This document shows, in pieces, positions 22,154 through 31,481 of a stretch of 34,747 nt of DNA. Made by a program: the position numbers and the translations under genes. The notes under the pieces are model-generated. The model was given only the letters and a program-made list of their open reading frames with translations, ran no database searches and was not told where the DNA came from. Every line of letters begins with the position of its first letter. The first letter of the stretch is position 1. The DNA comes from Neelides folsomi (taxonomy: Eukaryota > Arthropoda > Collembola > Neelipleona > Neelidae), in assembly GCA_034687125.1 (NCBI GenBank), contig JAQGBZ010000532.1, positions 1 to 34,747 on the forward strand, written 5' to 3'.

Positions 22154-23718
22154 GTAAAAATTTATTTATAATTTTTCAAATATTAATATTAACAACATAA
22201 ATAATCTTAAGCTTAAAAAATTGTATCATTAAATTTATTTACTAAAATTTAAATTTTAAATTTAGGAAAAACGATTCTAGAAAATGGAAATTTTGGAATG
22301 GTTTTAAGTGGATTTGTCAAAACAAACGAAGGAGATGTTGAAGTTGCAATTAAAGTTGTAAAATCGGGTGTCGAACTTGTTCAAATAAAAGCTCTTTTAA
22401 ATGAATTAAAAATAATGTCCACAATTGGAAAACACGAAAATATAGTTTCGCTTATTGCCGCTTGCACTGAAAACATCAAAACAAGTTAACTCAAAAACAT
22501 AAATTAAAAAAAATGCTAAAATATTATTTTCTATTGATTACATATTTTATAAAAATTTACAAAATAAAAATTTTCAGATGATGTGTACGTCGCCGTAGAA
22601 TTTTGTTTGAATGGAAATATGTTGGAAATTCTATTGTCAATGAACAAACACATTTGTTCCATAACGGTTAACAAGAAAACAGTTTCAAATGATTATGAGA
22701 ATCTTACAATGCAATTACAAATTATGAAACTCACAAATTTTTAAATATTTTTAAAATAATAATTAAAATAATTATTTAAGATTTAAATGGTATTTTAAAT
22801 TCTTTTATAATTGTATAATTTAGCAGTTACAAAAAACCAATCGAAGTTTCAAATCAATTGATGAAATGGTCTTTTGAAATTGTTAGCGGAATGGAATTTC
22901 TTAGTAAAAATAAGGTAGTAAATATATATCAATTTTGTATTCAAATCAAATATCAATATTTTTAAAATATTATAATACATAAAATTAAATTTATTACTGA
23001 ATAAAAATGATTTTTATCTTATATATAAATTACATTTATACATTACTATAGATCGTCTATTGTGATCTAGCGGCAAAAAATGTTTTATTGACTTCTGCAA
23101 ATAAAGCTAAAATTTGCGACTTTGGATTATCTCGACAACTATTTGAAGACGCAACATATACCAAAAAATCAAAAGTTTATTCATTATTTAAAAATACTAT
23201 TTAATTTGTAATACAAAATATGCTATTAATGATTTTATATCCCAGTGTCCTTTGCCATGGAAATGGATGGCCGTTGAATCTTTGGAGTTTTTCAAGTTTT
23301 CAGAGAAATCTGATGTTTGGTCTTTTGGCGTTACTTTGTGGGAAATCTTTTCATTGGGGTCAACTCCTTATGCGGGTTCTCATTGGAGTCCAGAATTTGT
23401 CAATTCATTGAAAAATGGAATGAGAATGACCAAACCAGTTTATTCATCTGATAAAATGTATGATTTAGAGTAGTTATTTTATATTTGTTAAACCCTTTTA
23501 TTAAAATGTATATTTAAAACTTCCATATTCAGTTAAATTTCAATTTTTAAATTGCAAAATAATAAATAATTAGAATGAATGGTTTACTGATTTACTGTAT
23601 TCATTTTAGGTATAATTTAATGAAACTTTGCTGGGAAATTAATGCTGACGATCGCCCAACATTTTTCGAAATTTTAGTTTGCATTGAAAATGAAATAGCT
23701 GCAGAAAAAGTTCAATAA
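18478..23718 (+). CDS. Gene 3: trefoil/ankyrin receptor tyrosine kinase
   Basis: Exons 18478-22153, 22266-22484, 22578-22710, 22824-22914, 23052-23174, 23246-23457 and 23610-23718 give 1520 residues with all phases closing. Residues 1-20 form a hydrophobic signal segment. P-type trefoils lie at about 24-62, 87-127 and 149-189, followed by the [18 protein letters not shown] linker, about 25-26 ankyrin repeats (about 268-1125), one transmembrane helix ([20 protein letters not shown] region) with basic stop-transfer residues, a juxtamembrane [10 protein letters not shown], and a tyrosine kinase. Exon lengths equal those of gene 2 except in exons 1, 3 and 7. Oddities: the donor of exon 3 is not GT (AT/GCAATT is the only site that keeps phase and length), the first glycine of the loop is Glu, and the catalytic loop reads YCD. 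Either a working gene with a GC-AG intron or an early pseudogene. Plus strand, head-to-head with gene 2. Confidence 0.82.
22266..23718 (+). CDS. Gene 3 kinase exons 2-7
   Basis: Exon 2: [10 protein letters not shown] (loop with Glu in place of the first Gly), VAIKVVK lysine, NELKIM glutamate. Exon 3: [15 protein letters not shown] hinge. Exon 4: [19 protein letters not shown]. Exon 5: [25 protein letters not shown], one activation-loop tyrosine (ATYTKK). Exon 6: [13 protein letters not shown] and [17 protein letters not shown]. Exon 7: [20 protein letters not shown], ending EKVQ. Lysine, glutamate, catalytic aspartate and DFG are all present, so phosphotransfer is possible. HRD His and Arg are Tyr and Cys. 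The tail after the kinase is only about 15 residues, so substrate docking sites, if any, must be in the juxtamembrane region or insert. Confidence 0.82.
22711..22823 (+). other. Gene 3 intron 3 with non-GT donor
   Basis: No GT lies where the exon must end; GC at 22711-22712 is the only dinucleotide found that preserves both frame and the length seen in genes 1 and 2. The acceptor is TAG (22821-22823) or CAG (22824-22826). The context AT/GCAATT is weak for a GC-AG intron. Confidence 0.45.
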
Positions 23719-23719
23719 A
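23714..23719 (+). terminator. Polyadenylation signal of gene 3 overlapping its stop codon
   Basis: AATAAA spans the TAA stop (23716-23718). Same design as at the 3' end of gene 2. Confidence 0.5.
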
Positions 23720-24020
23720 ATTAATCGTAGAATAATTAACGAATATATTTCCAATAATTTATTTTATATTTTTAATTATAATTAAGTTAAAATACAAAGA
23801 TTTTACAATAATTGTAAATAATAATTAATGTCAATTATATAAATACTTTCTGTAATTCTATCTATTATAATTTTTAAATAATGTCCTCTTCATTATGTTT
23901 ATGTGTTATATCTAAGATTTTATCTACAATCGGGATAAGAATTGGGATAAGACGTGCCATTTATATATAATTAACCTAGAGTTTGCAAGTGTGAATTTGG
24001 GCCTGACTCGATTTAATGAT
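23720..24020. other. 3' flank of gene 3
   Basis: AT-rich non-coding sequence, nothing recognised. Confidence 0.4.
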
Positions 24021-24480
24021 CCATTATGAAGAAACACTCTCAAAGAAAGCTTGACTTATAAATTTAACAACTGCGTATTTGTTTTGCCAAGGAACACATG
24101 GACCAAAGGCATTGTTATGAAGACGTTTCCGTTTCCCGAACGGATGGAGCAGTTTTGACAGTGGAAGTGCAGACCAGGAAAGGAACCTATATTCGACTAG
24201 TTTGCGTCCTCGAGGTGAAAAAAGATTAGATTGTTTTGGTTCCTGTTCCGCCGGAAACATAAACGATGCCCGGTGTATTGTTTGATATAACAAACATTAA
24301 CTGATTATTGAATAATTGTTAAATAGTGACTATGGCTTTATTTAGCTTGTTTGTATCTTTGATGAAATGTGAATGTATAAAATGATTATTATTATGCCCA
24401 TATGATTAGACGAATAAAGTCACTTTTGTTTTCTTTCTCAAATTTGAGTTGACCTTTTACTCGTTCATTTTCATCGTCAT
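24020..24480. other. GC-richer island of unknown origin
   Basis: 24020-24290 is clearly richer in GC than its surroundings. On the plus strand one frame reads EDVSVSRTDGAVLTVEVQTR and continues to VLEVKKD before a stop; the minus strand has an 89-residue frame (24024-24293). Neither matches a family I know. An AATAAA follows near 24413. It may be debris of a retroelement or of a host gene. Confidence 0.3.
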
Positions 24481-24549
24481 CGTATAGATCAAATATAATT
24501 ATTTGTGTATATATTCCTATGTATTCCTATATAATTTGTATGTAAATTT

Positions 24550-24690
24550 TTTAAATGCGGCTTATGAACGAGGACTTCTTATATTTTAGATATTTTTAAA
24601 GTGCGTCTTGTAAATGAGGGCGGCTTATCAGGGGGGAGGGATTATAGTAGTATACATAAGTGCGTCTTAAAACGCCTTATACAAAATTAT
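24550..24690. mobile_element. DNA-transposon end remnant
   Basis: Repeated words TGCGGCTTATGAACGAGG (about 24556) and TGCGTCTTGTAAATGAGG (about 24602), then GGCGGCTTATCA and GTGCGTCTTAAAACGCC. Subterminal arrays of 'GCG(G/T)CTTAT' type are common near ends of cut-and-paste elements. No complete element or target duplication could be defined. Confidence 0.35.
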
Positions 24691-24859
24691 ATTTCTAATA
24701 AAACTGATTGTTTGAATGATAAAATGAGACTTATTATTGAAAATTTTGTAATATATAATAAATTAATTTATCAGAGATTGGAAAAAAATACATGCAAAAT
24801 TGGAAATTATACTAATATTTTATTAATCAATTTATTTTCTTCATCCACCTGTTTTTAAT

Positions 24860-25169
24860 TCGTCCACGATGGCCCAAACTAACCAGAACATGAGATTGTA
24901 GAGATATTGAAAGAAGTGAACCGACGAGGGAAAGCTCCTGAATGCCTCAACCAAACTAAAAATCAATTATGAATTGTAATGATATTTTAATATTCATAAA
25001 TGAATTCTATATTTTAGGAACTATCTATAATGGAACATATGTTTTTGTGCAGTGCCTTAAATCCTTTATCTCACTTGATTTGTGTTCTCCAGATAATAAT
25101 ATTAATAGTCCACTATCTTAAATATTTTGAAATTAAAAGTTAAACCAACTGATTTATCATTTAACACAA
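24860..25169. other. Non-coding, possible degraded upstream part of the CP2 relic
   Basis: 24865-24960 is somewhat GC-rich and may be a decayed exon, but no conserved motif could be read. The remainder is AT-rich. Confidence 0.3.
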
Positions 25170-26084
25170 CCTACAGTTCAAAGTAAGAGCAATCTTCTTT
25201 CGCCATCATATTCATCGGAACATCAAACAGGATATGATTCTCCCGAGAATGTTGGACATGTTTCGAATCCTAACAATCCAGTCAGAGGATTTTCAGCAGT
25301 TTCTGTCACGCCTTCAAATTACCCAAATGTCTTTTCTGCCCATTTTTCTCCTGAATCAGTCCGCAGAGTGATTATAAGAAACAGATGAGCATTAAATTGT
25401 TTTTTATTCAATCTTCTATAATTGAAATATTACATAACTATGATTATATTACATTATTTTAGAATATTTTTAAATAATCAAATACAATTGTATTATTTAC
25501 TTAAATGAATGATTTGTGTTTTTAGATTTTCAACTAAAACACTGGGATTTCAACGGTTTGGATTTAGTTTGATTGATCCGTGAAGAGCTCATTGAAATGT
25601 GTGGATTGGCTGAAGGAATTCGACTTTACAATGCACTTCATTACACAATCACTTAGTAACTTACAATTAGTACGTTTCACTCAATGTAATAAAAAAAATT
25701 GTTTAATTTTGTACATTAAGTTTAAAATAACATTTAATTAATTGTAATAATATTAATATAGTTTATTTGATGCAGGAAAGCGTAAAAAATGAAATGGACG
25801 AATCGATTTTTCATCCAATTTGCCTTTCGTGTCTTTCTATCGAAGAACTTATTTCAGTGTTGGCTTCACTTTACTCAACCAATCCGACCAGTTCTTCAGA
25901 TGGAGATGCTGTTGAAAAAGTTCTGTTAAATGTGGAAGGTCCAGGAAATTCGAAAATTTGTATTATACATACTGAGCAATTATTAAGTACACTAAAGGAC
26001 CAGACTGAGTTTAATTTGAGAAAGAAACGCTCTGAAATTTATCTTGAAATATTTGAACGAATTTCATATATATCTTGCAGTTAA
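25170..26084 (+). pseudogene. CP2/LBP-1 (gemini-type) transcription factor relic
   Basis: Three blocks in CP2-family order. 25180-25388: serine/proline-rich linker (SPSYSSEHQTGYDSPENVG). About 25530-25660: SAM-like domain, DFNGLDLV, stop TGA at 25570-25572, then LIREELIEMCGLAEGIRLYN, which fits the family pattern 'FxGADLLxLTRxDxIQICGxADGIRLFNAL'. 25770-26084, after an acceptor GATGCAG: IFHPICLSCLSIEELISVLA to HTEQLLSTLKDQ, the C-terminal ubiquitin-like/oligomerisation region. The DNA-binding domain is absent. The in-frame stop at a conserved position makes it a pseudogene fragment; an assembly error in one base would be the only alternative for that stop. Confidence 0.72.
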
Positions 26085-27405
26085 TTAACTTCTTTTTACA
26101 TTTCATTACTTAATTAAAAGACAATTCAGATATTGTATTCATAAATTGAATAATTTTATATATTTGGGTTTTAAAATAATTTTAATTTGACGATATTTTA
26201 TCGATTTAATAAATAACTATCCTATTAAAGTTATTAGCTATGAGTAAAATATGTAAATGTAGTTGTCATTTATTTTCGTTTGAATTGTTTCCTATAAATA
26301 AATATCAAATTAAGAATATATACATTGTTTATCTTTTTCCAATTTGCTCTTATTTTTATTAATTTGTAATTCAATTAATAATAGGATTATTGACTTTCAT
26401 TAAAAACATTGCTACTATTCATATAAATTATCATATACTCTTCGAAATTATGTAATTGTAATATTAAGTGCAATAAAAATATATCATTTTATTCAAAAAT
26501 TAAAATTCATTTAATCATTGACAATCAACCATTACCCATTAACATCAACAACCATTAAAAATAATTTCAATTTATTAAATACCTTCTTCGTTTGAAAATT
26601 ATTTCTAAAGGCGATTTTGGTTATGGTTCCCCGTGACTAAAGAATTATCAGTCAAGATCCAATCCAAAGGTTGGTTGAGCGAAAGTTGATTTCAATACTC
26701 ACCTGACAACTTTAGATTCTATAACAACATTAACAACAAAGAAAATGAAGATTGCTAAACTTTCTTAACTCTTAATACTAATACTATCTCAATGTGCAGA
26801 CGTGGTATGAAGGTATGGTATATGGTATGTCCGTATATGCTAATAGAACACTTGTTTGTATATGGCTTAAAATTTTGAATTCCGAGACTGTCTTTAAATC
26901 CTCATGTATGTATGAACATTTGCCCTACTAACCTACCCAAATGGATTAAATTCAACCTTCCGAAACATCAGTCCACTCCATTATCATTATCCTTTTTAAT
27001 TTACCCATCCAAGTTATATAAATTATAAAATATTTCTACCAAAATACATATTTAATTCTTTTAATTTTTTGTTTACACAAACTTACAAATATATATTTAT
27101 AAAAAAATATGAATGTTTAAATAGCATTTAAGAAAATTTTTAAATTCCCCAATACATATTTCGTTCGAATAAAGCATTTATTATAGTGTAATGCCTAGTT
27201 TAGCTCTATTGCCTTGTTATTAAAAATACATGTTTAAGTATAAAAGCCAGTTCAATTTGAATGACAATTGAATTAATAGGATTACAATTGAAATGATTAT
27301 GATGTTAAATGTTTCACTTTAAAAGTCTTGACTTTTTCATCTCCCAAATCAACTTGATGAGATTCTGTGTAAAAGTTAAATGGAATATTTATCCCTTAAG
27401 CATCA
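26085..27405. other. Non-coding AT-rich stretch
   Basis: About 1.3 kb without coding frames or clear repeats. 26800-26860 contains short GGTATG/ATATGG tandem words. Confidence 0.5.
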
Positions 27406-27413
27406 ATCATAAC
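27406..27413. repeat. Target site duplication, left (ATCATAAC)
   Basis: Eight bases identical to 27859-27866, directly abutting the inverted ends of the element between them. Confidence 0.85.
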
Positions 27414-27858
27414 TAGAGCCCGGATTCTTATGCATTTGCATATCGCTCGCATATTTCGCATATTTTTCATATATTGGATTTTTCTGCATATCTTAGCATA
27501 TATTTAGAAATATTTGATATTTTATGAAATCTCTTATTAAATATTTACAAATTTCGCCATTTTTAACAATCAAAATGACTTTTATAAATTATTTAACCCA
27601 AATAATCATTAATTATTCTTATTTTGGCAGTTTTTTACACCACATACTATAAATTAACCACATTAAGTAGCGTGAAATAATATCCAAGGAAATTTGAAAT
27701 TTTAAAGTAACATTTATTTTTTAAAAATGTTTATTATAGCGTTAAATGAGTAACTTAATGAGAATATTGATGTGCATATCGTGCATATTTCGCCAATTTT
27801 GGGCTGCATATTACATGCATATATTGGGGGTTTTGCTTGCATATAAATCCGGGCTATA
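27414..27858. mobile_element. Non-autonomous hAT element (MITE), 445 bp
   Basis: Starts TAGAGCCCGGATT and ends AATCCGGGCTATA, imperfect terminal inverted repeats (TAGAGCCCGG against TATAGCCCGG) of the hAT 'YAGRG' type. An exact 8-bp duplication ATCATAAC flanks it on both sides, the length made by hAT transposases. The inside is packed with GCATAT words in both orientations (subterminal repeats, likely transposase binding) and has no coding frame, so mobility would need a transposase from elsewhere. Confidence 0.85.
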
Positions 27859-27866
27859 ATCATAAC
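27859..27866. repeat. Target site duplication, right (ATCATAAC)
   Basis: Identical to 27406-27413. Confidence 0.85.
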
Positions 27867-29070
27867 AATATGAGGTGTAATACTTAGGAGCTTTTAAGAT
27901 ACGATGATACGAAGATAATAGAACCTATATAGTGAACATTAACTCGCACTCGCACTATACATACTATAGAGTATAAAGTAAGAATAAGAAATAATATTTA
28001 GAAGTATGAAAGGCTTTTGATCTGAAGTCTGAAGTTTATTACTTGGATGTATGGAGTTAGAACAAGCATTGCTGTTTGCTCAGCATTTAATTTCATGCTT
28101 ATTTATTAGTTGAACTGTATAGATTATCAAATCCGCTCCACGATATGTAATTATGTATCGGTAATTAATTCTTACTTTGTGTAGTAAACCAATGCGCTGA
28201 CAATTAGTTCATAGTTCCCTGAAAAAATTTCCATAGCAAATTCATATAAAAAATTTCTGGGAACTTGAACTCACCACATTGGTTAAAAATCGAGTAAGTA
28301 TTATTACTTTTATTAATGATTTTATTTCATTAATCTAATTTTTATAACATTACATACATGCACTATAATAATTTTATATTTGGGGCATATTAGTTAAACA
28401 TTTGGCATTGAATTTAAATTAGGTATGTTAATGAATTTGAATTGAACCACTGTAATTATAAATTATGTTAAATAATTAACATTTGTCAACTGTGCTTTTG
28501 GAATCTTATTCATATTTATATGTGATTTGTTTTTCATGTTACAATTTATAAACGAGGGAATTAAAAACCTAATTCAATTAAAGGAAACTTGAAATTATCC
28601 AATAGTATGTCAAAACTACAATTTTACGGATAATCCAAAAGCCCTGCCCTGTCATTCATCTCAAGTCTACAAATAATTAATCTGGTGTTAAAATTTTATT
28701 GAAGTTTTTTTATATTCGGAAGAGGATGGGTGGAAAAAGTAGCTTTATATGTAGAATTATAAATTTATTTTTATATATACATCTCTAAGTTAATATAGCC
28801 ATTATGAAAAGCGCATCAAAGCAATGAATCATAATACAGTAAGTGTCAAATATTTATTATTTTGGGCCGTGAGACTTAAAATTATAATATGATATAGACT
28901 CTATATCACTTCACCCTATGACCCCATCACGAAAAATATAATATTTGAACCCGGGGAGTTTTATTAAACATCATTCTGGGGTCATTGTCATTTGAGTTAT
29001 TACTTGCAAGAAACTTAAAATGAAATCTTTTTATACTGGAAGAATTTAAAAGTACATATAGGCAACTTCG
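27867..29070. other. Non-coding stretch with one long hairpin
   Basis: AT-rich DNA without coding frames. The hairpin at 28188-28283 is listed separately. Confidence 0.5.
28188..28283. ncRNA. miRNA-precursor-like hairpin (candidate only)
   Basis: The 96-base segment folds on itself: ACCAATGCGCTGA pairs with the region of TCACCACATTGGT with two mismatches, then AGTTCA with TGAACT, GTTCCC with GGGAAC, and TGAAAAAATTT with AAATTTCT-type sequence, leaving a terminal loop around 28240. Stem length and small bulges resemble an animal pre-miRNA, but a short foldback transposon would look the same. I do not recognise a known miRNA in either arm. Confidence 0.35.
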
Positions 29071-29076
29071 AATATA

Positions 29077-29178
29077 CAGAGTGAACCATTTGTAAATGTA
29101 ACGCATCATATTATACATTTAATCTGTAGTAGTATAAGTTACCCTATACGTATCATACGTTACTTACGGTTCACTCTG
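29077..29178. mobile_element. Tiny Tc1/mariner-type MITE, 102 bp
   Basis: Ends CAGAGTGAACC and GGTTCACTCTG are perfect inverted repeats, and looser inverted similarity continues for about 30 bp inward. TA lies on both sides, the target duplication of Tc1/mariner elements. No coding capacity. Confidence 0.65.
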
Positions 29179-29180
29179 TA

Positions 29181-31481
29181 CTACTAATATCCTAATATTT
29201 TTAATTATTTTAATACAATAATATTTATGAAATATTTCCTTTTGGTAATTCAAATATAAAAAAAGTGATGAAGTTCATCAAGTTCAATGATGCGAAAATT
29301 GAAGAATATAAAAGTTATATCTTTGTGTAATTGCACTTCAAGTCGTTTGAGACTTGCCAAGTGAGTGATAACGAGACTCCTGAGCTTCATCATATGTAAT
29401 GTAAAGAAGATGGGGAATTGTTTAGTGTGGTTATGAATTGAGTTAAGGAAATTGTCCATCTGGTTGCTTCCACTTCTCACTTCATCACTCCACTTCACTT
29501 CCATTCAGAATATTTGAGATTGATAGAGAAAGAAAATGAATTCATATTTACAATACAAAAATTACTATTCAAACCAACGTTTCAATTTTCATTAACACGA
29601 ACGTCATAATCTCCACCATAGAAAGGGATTTAGAAAATGAAAGGACTTCACTGCAAATGTTACAACTTCATTGGAAAATATATTGAAAGTCATTAAATTC
29701 TTGCAAATCATCTTCCTATCATTAGTTTCCGGATACATTCTTTATTATATTATTAAAAGTGTCTTATGTTATTTTGTAGTAAACATGTCAATTATAAATG
29801 AAATTGAAAACACCATGTTTAAGAGAAATATAAAATAATAAATTAAATTTAATGGACTTCTTCATGTGACAACTTCATTTATTTCAGGTTCATTTGGTGT
29901 TCAATTAGGGAATTTTGTAATTAGAACAAAAGTTGTTTTAAGGTTAATTACTCCACAAAGAACAACTACTTGATTACAACCTCAATTGTACATACTTATG
30001 TTATAGTATACCCATACATACATACCATGTTATTAATTATGTCCACCCTTAACAAAAATGAAATAAAATTATTGGGATATTAAAAGTATATTAGAATATA
30101 TCAAATATTAATTAATTTCGAAATTTCGAAAAGTATAGGTTAAAATTTGGTAAAAATGTTGTGAGTGTAATTAAGTGAATAGATTAAATGACGATAATGA
30201 ATAAGAAGACAGTTAATGTCACTATCCAATTTCTCAATTTCTATCTTAAAAGGTCAGAGTCAGAGCATCCAATCGTTCATTGTTAAAAACTAATTGTCGA
30301 CTTTCTCTCATTTTACTGCAAGAACTATATTATTATAGTTTTCCCACGATTGTCAACACTTTCATTCAATAGTGTCAATTGTCAATTGAAAAACTGCGAT
30401 TTCCGTTATAAAAGGGATATGATCAAAGTAAAAGAATTTCTAATTGAAACTTAAACTTTGAACTTCTCGCCTATTGTCTTTAGCCATTGACATTGTTAAT
30501 TCTTTATAGGTTAAAAATATTATTGTTTTGTGTTTTAAACTTTTAAGTAATTCATACTTTACTATTATTAGTTTTAATAAATATTGTTTATAAATATTTT
30601 AAATGAAATTTTTTATTATAATATTATACTATACCTAGTACAATATATTTACAAATTACAAGTATAAAAAAATCATCAAATAATTTAACATACTATCTAA
30701 ATACAAATAAATAGATAAATTATTTAAATTCATGGAATTTAAAGAGATATATGATATGTGAAAAGTTTTGAACTTGTGAACTTGAATTACCAGAAGATCT
30801 AAATGTCTTTTATTATGGAATTGAATATTTAGTAATTTATTCACTTTACTTATTTATTCGTGGGTTGTAGTCGTAAAATCGTGTGATTGATTCATTAAAG
30901 TATCGAAAGTAGGCTCAATAATAAAAAAGGAAATTCTCATGATGACCAATAGGCATAATAAAGAGGGAGATAGGGGAAACTATATGATGGGGATTTGGCA
31001 TTATTTATTGAACTTTCATTTTGTAAAATTGAGAACTTGAATTTTCTCCCATTGGGTGGATTTGGTGATAAGGAGCGTGAAAGTTTAAAATTTGCATAAG
31101 CTCAAGGGTGGAAGTTTTGATGTAATTTGGACGGATCTTGTGAGGGGCGAAGGTGAAGGAAGGAAATAAAAATTGTATCTCTTCCGATTCTTCCCCATTT
31201 ACCAACTTGAAGCCTCAACAATCACCAGGAACTCCAAGGAACAAAAAGAAGAGTAGAATTGAAGAAGGAGCATTCAGAACCCAACCAGCACACAACGACC
31301 ACCTTCCTACCCAAACACTCACAAAGGTCCCCATTCAGACCCTTTACATTTTTATTAATATTTCACATTTAAAAGCATATTTTTAAAATTCCCATTAAAT
31401 AATAAAATAATATTCCTAATTAAATAATACAAATATATATTTCAAATGTCCAGACGTCTATTGTGAGATTTGAAAAAAATA
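29181..31481. other. Non-coding stretch upstream of the secreted-protein gene
   Basis: About 2.3 kb without a supported gene. Open frames at 29250-29504 (minus), 30656-30844 (minus), 31005-31205 (minus) and 31153-31386 (plus) have no recognisable features. A TATA-like TATAAAAG at 30407-30414, with two adjacent TGTCAATTG words just upstream, could be a promoter for a plus-strand transcript. 31140-31330 is richer in GC and may belong to the leader of the gene at 31482. Confidence 0.35.

Noticed and set aside
24601..24858. Plus-strand frame of 85 codons
   Set aside because: Starts within transposon-end-like repeats; no motif.
29250..31205. Several minus-strand frames of 60-84 codons
   Set aside because: No shared frame, motif, signal peptide or splice structure; likely chance.
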